Shown here: positions 52,976-62,790 of the stretch, in pieces
How positions within the stretch are numbered: position 1 is the first letter of the stretch
How the letters are laid out: every line of letters begins with the position of its first letter
Assembly: GCA_018673915.1 (NCBI GenBank)
Contig: JABHBK010000005.1
Span: forward strand, 1-63,494
DNA length: 63,494 nt
Direction: 5' to 3'
Source of the DNA: Nitrospina sp.
GTDB taxonomy: Bacteria > Nitrospinota > Nitrospinia > Nitrospinales > VA-1
Made by a program: the position numbers and the translations under genes
Notes under the pieces: generated by a model
Databases searched by the model: none
What the model was told of the DNA's origin: nothing
Seen by the model: the letters and a program-made list of their open reading frames with translations, nothing else

Positions 52976-53353
52976 TTATTGTTCGGCAATGGCGTGGGCG
53001 ATAGCGTAATGCCGGTCATGCGAAATAGAGATATGGATGAACTTGAGATTTAACCTCTCAAATAGTTCTTTTCCACGTCCATTCATTTTAACTATGGGTT
53101 TTCCTGAGGCCTGGTTCACCACTTCAATATCTTTAAAACCGACATCACTGTTGATTCCGGTGCCCAGGCTTTTGGATACTGCTTCTTTAACGGCAAATCG
53201 GGCCGCAAAATGTTTTCCGGGATCTGCCTGGGATTGACAGTAATTGATTTCTATGTCGGTGAATACTTTATTTTCAAAGCGCGTTGAATATCTTTCAAGA
53301 GAATTTTTAATCCGTTTTATTTCTATGATATCCAAACCGGTTCCATAAATCAT
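52976..53353 (-). CDS. acpS: Holo-[acyl-carrier-protein] synthase
   Basis: The 125-residue protein begins with GTGLDIIEIKRIKNSLERY and has FAARFAVKEAVSKSLGTGI, then HISISHDRHYAIA. It transfers phosphopantetheine from CoA to acyl carrier protein. It overlaps tsaC by 4 bases (ATGA). Confidence 0.93.
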   Translation of the reverse strand: MIYGTGLDIIEIKRIKNSLERYSTRFENKVFTDIEINYCQSQADPGKHFAARFAVKEAVSKSLGTGINSDVGFKDIEVVNQASGKPIVKMNGRGKELFERLNLKFIHISISHDRHYAIAHAIAEQ

Positions 53354-54012
53354 TCCTGTACTCCAGGATAAACAGGCTCATTGTTTTCGTTTATTATTGC
53401 TTTAATTTCGGAGAATGGGATAGCACCCTCCCGAACCAGTTGGATAGGTGTATTTACCGCGTCTACAAGGGTAGAAGGTTCTCCTCCCTGACATGTCCCT
53501 CCATCAATGATCAAATCTAAATGGTTCTCCAAAGATTGAAGTACTTGTTGGGCAGTAATGGGTGGAGCCTCACCGGAAAGGTTTGCACTGGGAGCGGTAA
53601 TGGGATGACCGAGCTCTGCAATTAGTTTTCGTGTCATTGTGTTTCCAGGTTGCCTGATGCCTATTCGGTTTGATCCGGCCAAAACATTCTCGGGAATGAT
53701 ACCACTAGTTTCAAAAAGCAGGGTCATGGGGCCAGGCCAGAATTTTTGCATTAAAATGGAATGGGCTGGAGTAATATTTTTTACAAGTTTCTCCAGCTGT
53801 TCCTTTTCGCTTATTAATAGAATGAGGGGTTTGTTTTTTTCGCGGCCTTTTAGTGCAAAAAGCCGATCAACAGCTGTTTGATTGAAAGGATCTACTCCCA
53901 GCCCATAAAAAGTATCCGTGGGGAACGCAATTACTCCACCCGCAATAAGAACTTTTCGTGCTTTAGCGGTAACATCATCCGTGTTGGATTCAACCTTTAA
54001 AATTTGCGACAT
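53350..54012 (-). CDS. tsaC: L-threonylcarbamoyladenylate synthase
   Basis: The 220-residue YrdC/SUA5-fold protein has IAFPTDTFYGLGVD, LFALKGREKNKPLILLIS and ITAPSANLSGE. It makes threonylcarbamoyl-AMP for the t6A modification of tRNA. The start overlaps purE by 23 bases, and the end overlaps acpS. Confidence 0.92.
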   Translation of the reverse strand: MSQILKVESNTDDVTAKARKVLIAGGVIAFPTDTFYGLGVDPFNQTAVDRLFALKGREKNKPLILLISEKEQLEKLVKNITPAHSILMQKFWPGPMTLLFETSGIIPENVLAGSNRIGIRQPGNTMTRKLIAELGHPITAPSANLSGEAPPITAQQVLQSLENHLDLIIDGGTCQGGEPSTLVDAVNTPIQLVREGAIPFSEIKAIINENNEPVYPGVQE

Positions 54013-54508
54013 GGCTGGTTTTTAGTTTCTTGCTTTTTTGCGCAACGGCCTTTGCCTGATCCTTTTTGTATTTTACAAGTTTCCCTGAGAGTTTATCATC
54101 AGATAGGGCGAGGATCTGCACGGCTAGTAGGCCCGCATTTTTTGCGCCGGGTTTTCCGATACTGACAGTGGCTACTGGAATTCCACCCGGCATTTGAGCG
54201 GTTGATAAGAGTGAATCAAGACCGTTGAGAGGTGTGGATTCAATGGGAACACCTATAACCGGGAGATGGGTTTCTGCTGCCACCACCCCAGCAAGGTGGG
54301 CGGCCCCTCCGGCACCAGCGATCATCACTCTTATGCCCCGGCGTTTGGCTCCTTGAACGTATTTCCGGGTTCTTTCCGGGGAGCGGTGAGCGGAGGTGAC
54401 CAAGACCTCATGAGCTACATCGAATTGTTCCAGCACCTTGCTGGCTTCTTCCATTATTGTAAAGTCTGAATCACTTCCCATTACAATACCGACTAATGGT
54501 TTGCTCAA
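53990..54508 (-). CDS. purE: N5-carboxyaminoimidazole ribonucleotide mutase
   Basis: Using the TTG at 54506-54508 (GGGAGG eight bases upstream), the protein has 172 residues and starts SKPLVGIVMGSDSDFTIMEE. Next come VTSAHRSPERTRKYVQGA and IAGAGGAAHLAGVVAAETHL. It rearranges N5-CAIR to CAIR in purine synthesis. The longer reading from a further upstream TTG is unlikely. No purK is adjacent. Confidence 0.92.
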   Translation of the reverse strand: MSKPLVGIVMGSDSDFTIMEEASKVLEQFDVAHEVLVTSAHRSPERTRKYVQGAKRRGIRVMIAGAGGAAHLAGVVAAETHLPVIGVPIESTPLNGLDSLLSTAQMPGGIPVATVSIGKPGAKNAGLLAVQILALSDDKLSGKLVKYKKDQAKAVAQKSKKLKTSHVANFKG

Positions 54509-54600
54509 AACAAATGCCTCCCAGTTCAGCAACAGGTTTAAAAATATGAAAAACTTTTATAGCAATATTTTAGAACAGGATCAAGCTAAAGGGAAGGGAG

Positions 54601-57600
54601 TTAAGCATCCTCGCAAACCGTTCGAAATCCCAGGAAAGATGTGCAATAGGACTTTATAAAGGAAATTCGGCGCCAAGCCGCTATGTGTTTGAAGTGAGTA
54701 ATGTGACTTCCTCCTCGCGCTATTTTGTATTCCAGTCCATTCGCAGACTTTTTCTCATGGGTGTCCTGCACCCATTCGAAAACGTTGCCAAATAGGTCAC
54801 GGATTCCTCCAGAATATTCATTCTCTGGGAAATGATCGACCGGCAGGGTGTCCAGGAATCCTGTTTCCTCAATATTGCAGAACTCGACAATCCGATCCTC
54901 ATCCCAGAAAAATTGGTCAGGAGAAATTTTGCCGAAGTCGCTGGCCACATACTCCCATTCCATTTCGTTGGGTAACCGGATTTTTTGCCCTGTTAACTCG
55001 CTCTTCCATTTACAGTAGGCTTGGGCATCATTCCATGTGACCTGGGTCACAGGGTGATTATGCTTTCCATATAGCGAGTCCGGCTGACCATCAGGGCAAA
55101 GCCAGAAAGCATTTTTAACCGGTCCCAAGCTGGGATTGGAAAAGGAAGACCGTGCGGAAGAATCTCCGGCACCTTGTAAAGCAAGACTGCCATTATGATA
55201 AACAATGGCATCTACCATAGTTTCTGCTTCAGTTTTGTATTCGGTCTCGTTGATAAAACGGTAAAATTCAATGTTAGTAACCGGATATTTTTTTATCAGA
55301 AAGGGTTTCTCAATCTGAACCTTTTTATGAGGTGCGGAATCATTGGAGCGAGGATGCCCCATAAGAAAGCTTCCTTCGGGAACGCGTACCCATTCGTCCC
55401 ACTTCTCACTGAATTTGTACAGGTACTCCATGATATTTGGGCTATGCTCGCTGGAGGTGACCAACCCTAAACGATGTCGAATAGCCAGAGGCCACTCGGC
55501 TTTGGCAAGGGCGTCATCGTATTCCAAGGGTTTTTTGTCATCTTCTTCTGGGACAATTTCAACCTGGCCTTTATCCTTTTCAGTTTGAAACGCTTCTGAA
55601 AGCTCCTCAAATGCTTTGCCCAGACTGGTTAGCTTGTTTTCGTAATGGGACAGGTTGTCCATCAGTTCAGCTTTTCTAGTTTCATCTTCTGCGTTCATGG
55701 ACTGTTTGACATCAGTAAGTTCCTTTACGAAATGCTGGTATTCCTCCACGCGCTTTCTCAGGTCATCCTCCATGGTATCTACTAATGACTCCTTATGCTT
55801 GAGCCTTTCTTGAAGTTCTTTTTCTGCGGCAATGGTGCCTTCTGTAATGGATTTTTCTTTTTCTTTCAGGTTCGAGGTTAGACGTGTAGCTTCCTCCTCC
55901 ATGGAAGCAATTCGATTTTTGAATGCTTCATAATCGGAACTTTGCGAATCCAGGATGTTGCTATAGGTAGTATTGAAATCGCTGAGAAAATTTTTAACCT
56001 CCTCCTGATGCTGAGCAACATCTCCTTTAATAAGCTGGATGTCCTGAAGCTCCTGCATTATTTCTGTTTCAGCTTCAGATAATTTTTCCCGAGTTTGTTT
56101 CTCATCCGCCATTTGTTGTTGCTGGAGAGCTAGTATTTTTTGCTCTTCCTGATCCAGTTTTTCCTCTTTCTCATCAAGGAGCATGTCTTTTTCAATTTGT
56201 TCCACTTCGAGAGAGTTTTTAAATTCCTCGAACTCATCGTTCATGCGTTGGAGTTCCCCGGTTTCTCTTTCCAATAAAACTTTTTCTTTATTCCGCTGGC
56301 GCTTTTGCTCTTCAACGAGGCCCTGGCTCTGCTCGATAACTTTTTGGTTTTCTTTTTCAAATGCTTCTTGTAGTTCCTGTGTTTTTCCCTGGATTTCGTC
56401 TTCGACCTTGGGGCGGTCCTCTTCCATTTCCTTTAAAAGTTTTTTCTTTCTTTTTAAGAGACTGGCCTGAGTTTTCGCGGCAGTTTTGATTTGGTCTACG
56501 GCAAACTTGCCTCCCTCGATACCGCTCATTTCTTTCAGAAGACTGGCTTTTTCAACGTCGTTTTCCTTTTCATGTTTGTTGAGAAGTTTTTGTTTTCGCG
56601 ATAATTCTTTGTCGAGCTTTTCAATATCTGCCAGGCGCTTTTTCGTCGCTTCATCGGCCTTTTGTTGTGCTTCAAGAGCCAGGCCCTGCTCACGGATTCT
56701 CAGTCTTTCATTTTCGCGGGCCAGGCGTTCTTCATCTTCTTCGAATTCTTCCAGCCGACGAATATGGTATTCCGACCTTCTTTGATATTCTTGTTCCAAC
56801 TCCTCTTTCCTTTTTTCATATTCTTTTTTCAGTCTTAGCTTGAAGGCCTTCTTTTCTGTTTCCAGCGATTTTGATAGCTTAAGGAGTTGCTGGTTCTTTT
56901 TTGCCTGTTGCAGGGAATCTTTTTTGATTTGTTGTTGTTCAGCCTTGGAGGATTTGAAATCTTTCTCTTTACGGTTTTGAATAGTTTTCTCTTCGGCATA
57001 TATCTTTTCCATCAACTCTGTCATCTCATCGAATTTCGCCCTGAAAATTTGATCCCTTCTTGCAAAGTCTGTGTCCAACCTGGAGCGCGTTGATTCATGT
57101 TCTGTTAAAAGGTTACTTCTTTCGTTTCTTAGCTTTTCCACTTCTGTTCGAGTTTCTTCCAGTTCCTGGCGAAATCGCGCAGTTTCTTTTTCGCTTTGCT
57201 CTTTGGATTGTTCATTGTGTTTTTGCTCTTCTTCGCGCAACTTTTGCAGACGTGTTCTGAATTCTGAATTATCCTGCTCAAGACGGACCTTTTCTGCTTC
57301 CAACTGCTTTTCTTTCTCAAGAATCTCCCGCATCTGGATATTGGTTTGTTCTTCTTTTTCTTTTAAACGTTCCAGCTGTTGTTCGAACTCGAGTTTTAGT
57401 TCATCCGGGAGATTAAAGGTGATCTCCGACTCTTTGAATTTTCTTGCCTGTGGCGTTGCTTCTACAGGGGTAGTGGATGTGGGTTGTGGATTTTCTATCA
57501 CTTGAATGAATGTGTAGTCCGGTCCAACGATCAGCTCTGCGGGGTTTCCCTGCTGGGAAATGATCTCGAACAATTCATGGTTGAGTTTTTCTCGTAGGGA

Positions 57601-57831
57601 ATTTAGCCATGTTACATGTTGTTCCGGGTTTTCGGGAATTGATATCGATGATTTTTCCAATTCCTTCAACACCTCCAGAGGATCTATGGCAGCTCTGCTT
57701 TCAGGGTTTTGCCCTGGAGCATAAAATGACTGGATTGCCTGAAATAGGGCCACAGCCTCAGGATTTCCTGACTGGGAATAGTGATCCGCCAGCAATTGGA
57801 TGTCTTTTAGGCTGAAAATTTTCCCGGCCAT
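54601..57831 (-). CDS. Giant coiled-coil protein with C-terminal FGE/SUMF1 sulfatase-modifying domain
   Basis: The 1076-residue protein has a small helical N-terminal domain, a very long charged coiled coil (about 160-790) and a C-terminal formylglycine-generating-type domain (from about 825). That domain shows VRVPEGSFLMGHPRSNDSAP, HPVTQVTWNDAQAYCKWKSE, RLPNEMEWEYVAS, GIRDLFGNVFEWVQD and ARGGSH, then AAWRRISF. FGE enzymes oxidise a Cys to formylglycine, but many bacterial relatives only bind ligands or partners. Here the fusion to a coiled-coil scaffold of about 90 nm (inferred from residue count) is unusual. No sulfatase or kinase is adjacent. Confidence 0.85.
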   Translation of the reverse strand: MAGKIFSLKDIQLLADHYSQSGNPEAVALFQAIQSFYAPGQNPESRAAIDPLEVLKELEKSSISIPENPEQHVTWLNSLREKLNHELFEIISQQGNPAELIVGPDYTFIQVIENPQPTSTTPVEATPQARKFKESEITFNLPDELKLEFEQQLERLKEKEEQTNIQMREILEKEKQLEAEKVRLEQDNSEFRTRLQKLREEEQKHNEQSKEQSEKETARFRQELEETRTEVEKLRNERSNLLTEHESTRSRLDTDFARRDQIFRAKFDEMTELMEKIYAEEKTIQNRKEKDFKSSKAEQQQIKKDSLQQAKKNQQLLKLSKSLETEKKAFKLRLKKEYEKRKEELEQEYQRRSEYHIRRLEEFEEDEERLARENERLRIREQGLALEAQQKADEATKKRLADIEKLDKELSRKQKLLNKHEKENDVEKASLLKEMSGIEGGKFAVDQIKTAAKTQASLLKRKKKLLKEMEEDRPKVEDEIQGKTQELQEAFEKENQKVIEQSQGLVEEQKRQRNKEKVLLERETGELQRMNDEFEEFKNSLEVEQIEKDMLLDEKEEKLDQEEQKILALQQQQMADEKQTREKLSEAETEIMQELQDIQLIKGDVAQHQEEVKNFLSDFNTTYSNILDSQSSDYEAFKNRIASMEEEATRLTSNLKEKEKSITEGTIAAEKELQERLKHKESLVDTMEDDLRKRVEEYQHFVKELTDVKQSMNAEDETRKAELMDNLSHYENKLTSLGKAFEELSEAFQTEKDKGQVEIVPEEDDKKPLEYDDALAKAEWPLAIRHRLGLVTSSEHSPNIMEYLYKFSEKWDEWVRVPEGSFLMGHPRSNDSAPHKKVQIEKPFLIKKYPVTNIEFYRFINETEYKTEAETMVDAIVYHNGSLALQGAGDSSARSSFSNPSLGPVKNAFWLCPDGQPDSLYGKHNHPVTQVTWNDAQAYCKWKSELTGQKIRLPNEMEWEYVASDFGKISPDQFFWDEDRIVEFCNIEETGFLDTLPVDHFPENEYSGGIRDLFGNVFEWVQDTHEKKSANGLEYKIARGGSHITHFKHIAAWRRISFIKSYCTSFLGFRTVCEDA

Positions 57832-57949
57832 GATGGATTGGGGGTTTAAGGGCTTGTTTTTAAGGTTCTTTATAATAAAACGGCGAAATCTAGTTAAAAC
57901 CTTACCCCTATATTATAGCAAAGTAAAATGAGGGGGCAAAGGGTTGCCG

Positions 57950-59182
57950 TCAGGCCGTATTTCGCCTTCCGTGCTTGATTTCGGGGATGAGCATTAGAGT
58001 AGCCAGGATCATCATCACGCAGGAAAGGATGCCGATATTTTGGGCGCCGATCACACCCACAGTCCAATAGCCTATCATTGGACCTAAGGTGCCACGAATT
58101 CCTGTCAAGCTGACATGCACCGACATATAGGCTCCCGTTTTTCCTGGCGGGGCATATTTAGTGACCCACAGGTTCCAGGCAATGCTTCCCCCTGCAAAGG
58201 CTACTCCTATTAATGCTGAGCCGGCTCCGATAATCAAGGGATTGGAACTGATGAAAAAGAGCAGGACACCTGCGGCGAACGACAGGTTCAAAATCATCCT
58301 AAGAACCACGAAGTTCATTTTATCAAAAAGCCCTGCCCAAAACGGGATGAGAAGCATGCGCAGTGTTTCCGGAATAACCGTAATAATCATGGCTACAAAA
58401 ATGGCTGATCCTTCAATACCCCATTGAGGTGAGGTGATGTAATCAACTCGCAAAGGCAGAGTCCACAAATTGGCAAATCCCATAATGAACCATGTCAGTA
58501 AAACATATCCGAAAGAACGATCTTGCCAGGCGTATTTCATGTTTCCGAAAGGATTTTCGTGAGGACTGCGTTCCATAGACTTTGATGGCATTCCATAGAC
58601 AGCTAAAGCCTTGAAAAAGGCGCAGAATCCCAGGAAGGTAAAAATCAGGGGATAATATTCGATATCTTTCTCAAGGATAGATGACCCGACAAACCCGGAT
58701 AGTGCTGCGATCCCCACAGATAAGATTAAGGATTTCGAGAAAAATGCTCCACGATATTTTGCGGGATAGTTGTCTCCATAAATATCTGTAATGAAAGGGA
58801 GCAGAGCGCTGCGGCAAATGTATGCGATAACTACAAAGAACGCGAACATGTGCATGGAAGATGTCCAAGCAGCCACCAGAAGACAGAATCCGGTAATCAT
58901 AGAGGGTAGGGCACCCCATGCTGACTTTTCCCATCGAGTTTTGGAAGCGTAATGCAATAAAACCATGGAAAAGAACATCCCCATAAAGGGGGCGGCGGCG
59001 ATCAAGGACTTAATAACTTCCCCTGCGTTAAAATATCGGATGGCTATAAACAGGCAGAATGTTTGGGCACCGGAAGAAAGCACTCCCTCAAATCCGCCTC
59101 GCCACAAATCACATTTATAGGTTTTCTGCGTGACTTCTTTAGCAGTCAGAGAGGACCGGTCCTGTTTAAATTGAAAACTCAT
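57950..59182 (-). CDS. Major facilitator superfamily transporter
   Basis: The 410-residue protein has about 12 helices in two halves and a central basic loop (SMERSPHENPFGNMKYAWQD). A conserved-looking GTLGPMIGYWTVGVIG follows near the end. The substrate cannot be told. The MFS fold is supported by helix count and the pseudo-repeat layout. Confidence 0.75.
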   Translation of the reverse strand: MSFQFKQDRSSLTAKEVTQKTYKCDLWRGGFEGVLSSGAQTFCLFIAIRYFNAGEVIKSLIAAAPFMGMFFSMVLLHYASKTRWEKSAWGALPSMITGFCLLVAAWTSSMHMFAFFVVIAYICRSALLPFITDIYGDNYPAKYRGAFFSKSLILSVGIAALSGFVGSSILEKDIEYYPLIFTFLGFCAFFKALAVYGMPSKSMERSPHENPFGNMKYAWQDRSFGYVLLTWFIMGFANLWTLPLRVDYITSPQWGIEGSAIFVAMIITVIPETLRMLLIPFWAGLFDKMNFVVLRMILNLSFAAGVLLFFISSNPLIIGAGSALIGVAFAGGSIAWNLWVTKYAPPGKTGAYMSVHVSLTGIRGTLGPMIGYWTVGVIGAQNIGILSCVMMILATLMLIPEIKHGRRNTA

Positions 59183-59567
59183 AGGACAATAAAAGATTCA
59201 ATCCGGAAAGTTGCTGGGCTTGCACTTTCGGAGCGCTAATTATAAATATTCAAAATCAATTGCTTGATGGGATCTTCAGATGAATCGAAAGGAACCTTCT
59301 TCCATTTTGAGGAAATAGGTGAAAAACTTTTTTTACACCTATGCAGGTGCAGGGGATACAAGAAGTTCCATTCAATTGTAATAAGAGTATTGCATTAAAT
59401 GGTTTCTCAAAAAATAAGTAAATGAAAAAACATTTTAGGTAATCTTTTGGGTTTCTATATTGAGCCTGCTTTGGGAGTTTGTGTTGGAAGGGCTTCTTTT
59501 ACGCAATGAGGATATTCGGAGGATATGCGTGAAAAAAGCATGACTATCAGCCACCCTGACTATTACC
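59183..59567. other. Intergenic stretch, no gene seen
   Basis: This 385-base AT-rich stretch has a short hairpin (AGGTG...CACCT near 59320-59343). A 44-codon ATG frame at its end, behind GGAGG, runs antisense into the next gene and is not convincing. Confidence 0.4.
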
Positions 59568-60374
59568 TTACGGCAGGGTTAAGTCCAATTGGGTGGTTCC
59601 GCCCGAGGATATATCAACCTCAATGGCTTTTTCACCGATATAAGGATGCCACACAATAACCCTATAATGACCGGGGGGGATTTGGTCAATTTTGAAAGAA
59701 CCATCTTTCTTGCTAATATCGCTGTAGGGATTCCACACAACCCTGGAGCTCACTGACATCCAAAGATGTTGTTCACATTCTATATAAAAATGTGAATCCC
59801 GTTCTTTTTTTATAAATTTCAGGGACTTGCTAACATCCACTCTTGCTCCCTTATTGAGGAGCCATTTTTTGAAAAAAATCTTACGCGTTTTTTCGCCTAT
59901 TGAAAAACCCATAGGATTATGCAGGACTCCGGAATCATGGTTTTCAATGACCACTAGGCTTCTGGTTTTAGTTTTTGGAGTTTTCCTGATAACAGCGGTC
60001 TTCGGAAAAGCCTGACAATTTTTAAAGTCTATTTTCAGGGCTCTTTTAGCCCAAGGTTTTCCCTCTTCAATATGCTCGATGAAAACCACGGCATCCTTGA
60101 GGCTTTCGTCTTTGATCTCGATATTATTGATAAGCAATTCGCCTTTTTCATTCGTGTCAGCAGCTTCCAGGCAGAACTCTGAATTTTTTTCGTTATTTAA
60201 ATTAACGCTAACTTGAGGAGGCATCTCTCCTTTGAATTTGACAACTCCAGTGATGGAGCCCCCATTAGTAACTTCAACCTCGGTATATTTAGCTCTCTTG
60301 GCAAAAACCGTTGATGTGCTCACTACCAATATAAGAGGTAAAACCCAAAAACCTATTTTAAATTTTTTATGCAT
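59568..60374 (-). CDS. Exported protein with carboxypeptidase-regulatory-like / cupredoxin-type beta domains
   Basis: The 268-residue protein has a signal peptide ending TVFAKRAK, a first beta domain starting GGSITGVVKFKGEMPPQVSV and a C-terminal one with DGSFKIDQIPPGHYRVIVWH. The central part carries HDSGVLHNPMGFSIGE and WLLNKGARVD. Similar proteins accompany exported cytochromes in chemolithotrophs. I cannot see a full copper site. It lies 30 bases downstream of a cytochrome c gene on the same strand and likely shares its transcript. Confidence 0.6.
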   Translation of the reverse strand: MHKKFKIGFWVLPLILVVSTSTVFAKRAKYTEVEVTNGGSITGVVKFKGEMPPQVSVNLNNEKNSEFCLEAADTNEKGELLINNIEIKDESLKDAVVFIEHIEEGKPWAKRALKIDFKNCQAFPKTAVIRKTPKTKTRSLVVIENHDSGVLHNPMGFSIGEKTRKIFFKKWLLNKGARVDVSKSLKFIKKERDSHFYIECEQHLWMSVSSRVVWNPYSDISKKDGSFKIDQIPPGHYRVIVWHPYIGEKAIEVDISSGGTTQLDLTLP

Positions 60375-60404
60375 AAAGGTTTGCCCTCAATCAAGTTTCC
60401 TTAA

Positions 60405-61085
60405 TTAACGAATGCACCGGTGAATTCTCACGGATATAATTGAAACTGTATTATCTTTTTCCACCAATTTGATATGAGTTCGAGTAACTCTTTTTTTCAA
60501 TAAAGCTTTAACCGTGTCCATTTTAACCCTTGTGGCTACTTTGAGTAATTTCCCATCCTTCTCAACACTTATTAATTCCGGGTTGTCTACAAGTATTCTG
60601 AATTCATTCAGGTCAAGCCCTGAATTGCCTGTATCTATCACATGAGATTTTGATAAACAAACATTCAGGGTGAGGTAGGTTTCTGCCAGAAGTGAACGTA
60701 GGTAGAGAGTAAGCTCTTCAATCTGTTCATCATCGAAATCAGGATGGGCGGGCATGGCTGTTCCCTTAATTCCATCGCGAATTGCATTGATTATGGCCAT
60801 ATCGGGGACAGTATTCATTTCCAGGAAACTGGTGAAGTCCCTGGGCTTTGGTTCCAATCCAGCGGCAAGAAATCCTTCGCCGTCTCCCATTTCACCGTGG
60901 CACATTGAGCAATCTGACTCGCGGTAAATGGATTCACCAATTGTGGTAGCCGGAGGTTCAGGTAGTTTGCTGTATCCTTTATAGGATTTAATAGCAAAAG
61001 CCTCACTGACAAAGAAAAAAGAAAGGATTATAAAAAATACTTTCAAAGCTTTTCCTGGAAACAGTAATTTTTTTTTGATGCTCAT
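60405..61085 (-). CDS. Exported monohaem cytochrome c with extra C-terminal domain
   Basis: The 226-residue protein has a signal peptide, one haem motif CSMCH (59-63) in SDCSMCHGEMGDGEG, and the candidate Met ligand in IKGTAMPAHPDF. A basic C-terminal domain (from about 145) with IDTGNSGLDLNEF has no match that I know. The gene is followed by the exported beta-domain protein at 59568. Confidence 0.75.
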   Translation of the reverse strand: MSIKKKLLFPGKALKVFFIILSFFFVSEAFAIKSYKGYSKLPEPPATTIGESIYRESDCSMCHGEMGDGEGFLAAGLEPKPRDFTSFLEMNTVPDMAIINAIRDGIKGTAMPAHPDFDDEQIEELTLYLRSLLAETYLTLNVCLSKSHVIDTGNSGLDLNEFRILVDNPELISVEKDGKLLKVATRVKMDTVKALLKKRVTRTHIKLVEKDNTVSIISVRIHRCIR

Positions 61086-61334
61086 ATAAGGACAACGCTC
61101 ATTAGGTTCTGGCTTCGCCAGTAGTGGTTCTTAATATAATATCAAATATTTTTTAATCCAGTCTAATGTAAAGGTACTGAATCCATATCAAATATTCCAT
61201 AAATTTAAGTTTAACACGGTTTTATTGTTATAAAGTTGCTGGATTCCGATAGAAATTATTTTCTTTACTCGTACTTGAATCTCATGAAAGGTAGAATGCT
61301 TGAGTATGAATTTTGTCTTTAACTTGGGTGTATT

Positions 61335-62603
61335 ATGATCTTTGGCGGCTCCAAAGCACCTTGCGCTGAATTAGTGGTGATTGGGGATGAAGTAATTAGT
61401 GGTTTAATTCTAGATCGAAACTCCCAATTTTTAGGGGAGCGAATTCATGAGTTGGGAATAGAAGTTTCCCGAATTACCACTGTAGGAGACTCGTCTTCTG
61501 TCATCGAGGATTGTATAAAGCTTGCCCTGCAGCGCTCAGACTGGGTTGTCCTGACTGGGGGCTTAGGAGCTACCCATGACGACATCACCAAAGCTGCTCT
61601 GCTAAAAGTTTTTGAGTGTGGTTTGAAAAATGATTCTAAAGTGGCTGAAATGCTGGAAGAAATGTTTCGGGTTCGTGGTCGAGAGGTACCTGCAAGTGTG
61701 AAAACCCAGTGTGAGGTACCTGAGAAGGCAGAAATTCTCTATAACGAGAAAGGAACTGCTCCCGGATTTAAGATGCATAGGGGGAAATGTATTTTATTTT
61801 CTCTTCCCGGTGTTCCTCGGGAAATGCAATATTTGTTCGAAAAATATGTTGCCCCAGAAATGGCCAGCAACAACAATAAGGTTTTTCTGCACCGTTTGAT
61901 AAAAACTACTGGACTTAGCGAAGCGAGCTTGTGGGAAAAAGTAGGGCCCATAGAAGCTTTGCAAGAGAAAGCTACGATAGCTTCTTTGCCCTCGCACTTG
62001 GGTGTTCGGATTCGTATTTCTGTGCTGGCAGAATCTAAACAGGAAGGTGAATCTCGTCTGGATGATGCGCAAAGTTTCCTGACGAAACGTTTGTCCCATT
62101 ATATTTTTGGGACGGACGAAGAGGTACTGGAAGAGAAGATTGGTGATTTGTTGAGAGAAAAGTCATTAACTTTGGCTACGGCAGAGTCTTGCACTGGAGG
62201 GTTGATCGGTCACCGCCTGACGCAGGTTTCCGGTAGTTCCGATTATTATAAAGAAGGGTTTGTAGTTTATAGTAACGAAGCCAAAACGAATCGTCTGGGA
62301 GTGAAACCTGCGTTGATTGAAGAGTTTGGCGCGGTCAGTGAACAGGTGGCTCAGGCCATGGCTCAAGGAGTTTGTCAGATGACAGGTGCCGATATAGGAG
62401 TTTCTGTGACAGGAATTGCGGGGCCTTCCGGAGGGAGTGATCTCAAGCCTGTTGGTTTGACCTATATTGCAGTGCATGACCGGTTTGGTACGTATTGCAG
62501 GGAATTTGTTTTTACGCATGACCGAGTTGGAAACAAAGAAAGATCGGCGCAAGCCGCTTTGAATCTGGTGCGATTAAGGCTCCAGGGTGAATTGAAAGCT
62601 TAG
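61335..62603 (+). CDS. cinA: CinA: competence/damage-inducible protein, NMN amidohydrolase fusion
   Basis: The 422-residue protein has an N-terminal MoaB/MogA-like domain (CAELVVIGDEVISGLILDRN, VVLTGGLGATHDDITKAAL) and a C-terminal PncC domain (LATAESCTGGLIGHRLTQVS, VSVTGIAGPSGG). The PncC part deamidates nicotinamide mononucleotide. This is the full two-domain form. Two bases past the stop lie near the ATG of a small zinc-ribbon gene. Confidence 0.93.
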   Translation: MIFGGSKAPCAELVVIGDEVISGLILDRNSQFLGERIHELGIEVSRITTVGDSSSVIEDCIKLALQRSDWVVLTGGLGATHDDITKAALLKVFECGLKNDSKVAEMLEEMFRVRGREVPASVKTQCEVPEKAEILYNEKGTAPGFKMHRGKCILFSLPGVPREMQYLFEKYVAPEMASNNNKVFLHRLIKTTGLSEASLWEKVGPIEALQEKATIASLPSHLGVRIRISVLAESKQEGESRLDDAQSFLTKRLSHYIFGTDEEVLEEKIGDLLREKSLTLATAESCTGGLIGHRLTQVSGSSDYYKEGFVVYSNEAKTNRLGVKPALIEEFGAVSEQVAQAMAQGVCQMTGADIGVSVTGIAGPSGGSDLKPVGLTYIAVHDRFGTYCREFVFTHDRVGNKERSAQAALNLVRLRLQGELKA

Positions 62604-62610
62604 GAAGAAA

Positions 62611-62787
62611 ATGGAGACTTGTCCTCATTGCAAAGAAGAGATTGCCACGCCAGTTCCCTATTGCCCACACTGCAAGAAGTCGCTTCAACCTAATTATCCC
62701 AGCATGAGTCCAAAATGGTTTCTGGGTATATGGGTTTTTTTTCTGGTGCTGGTGGTGGCGTTATTGGTTTCGATGTTTTCGCGTTAG
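62611..62787 (+). CDS. Small zinc-ribbon membrane protein, 58 residues
   Basis: This short gene starts METCPHCKEEIATPVPYCPH and has two CPHC knuckles (Cys4, Cys7, Cys18, Cys21). A Pro-rich link then leads to one membrane helix (about 37-54). GGAAG lies 5 bases upstream of the ATG. Many bacteria have similar short zinc-ribbon anchors of unknown role. It follows cinA by 7 bases and so is probably cotranscribed. Confidence 0.7.
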   Translation: METCPHCKEEIATPVPYCPHCKKSLQPNYPSMSPKWFLGIWVFFLVLVVALLVSMFSR

Positions 62788-62790
62788 AAA

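Noticed and set aside
59525-59659. 44-codon frame behind GGAGG at the edge of the exported-protein gene
   Set aside because: It runs antisense into a credible gene and its product has no features.
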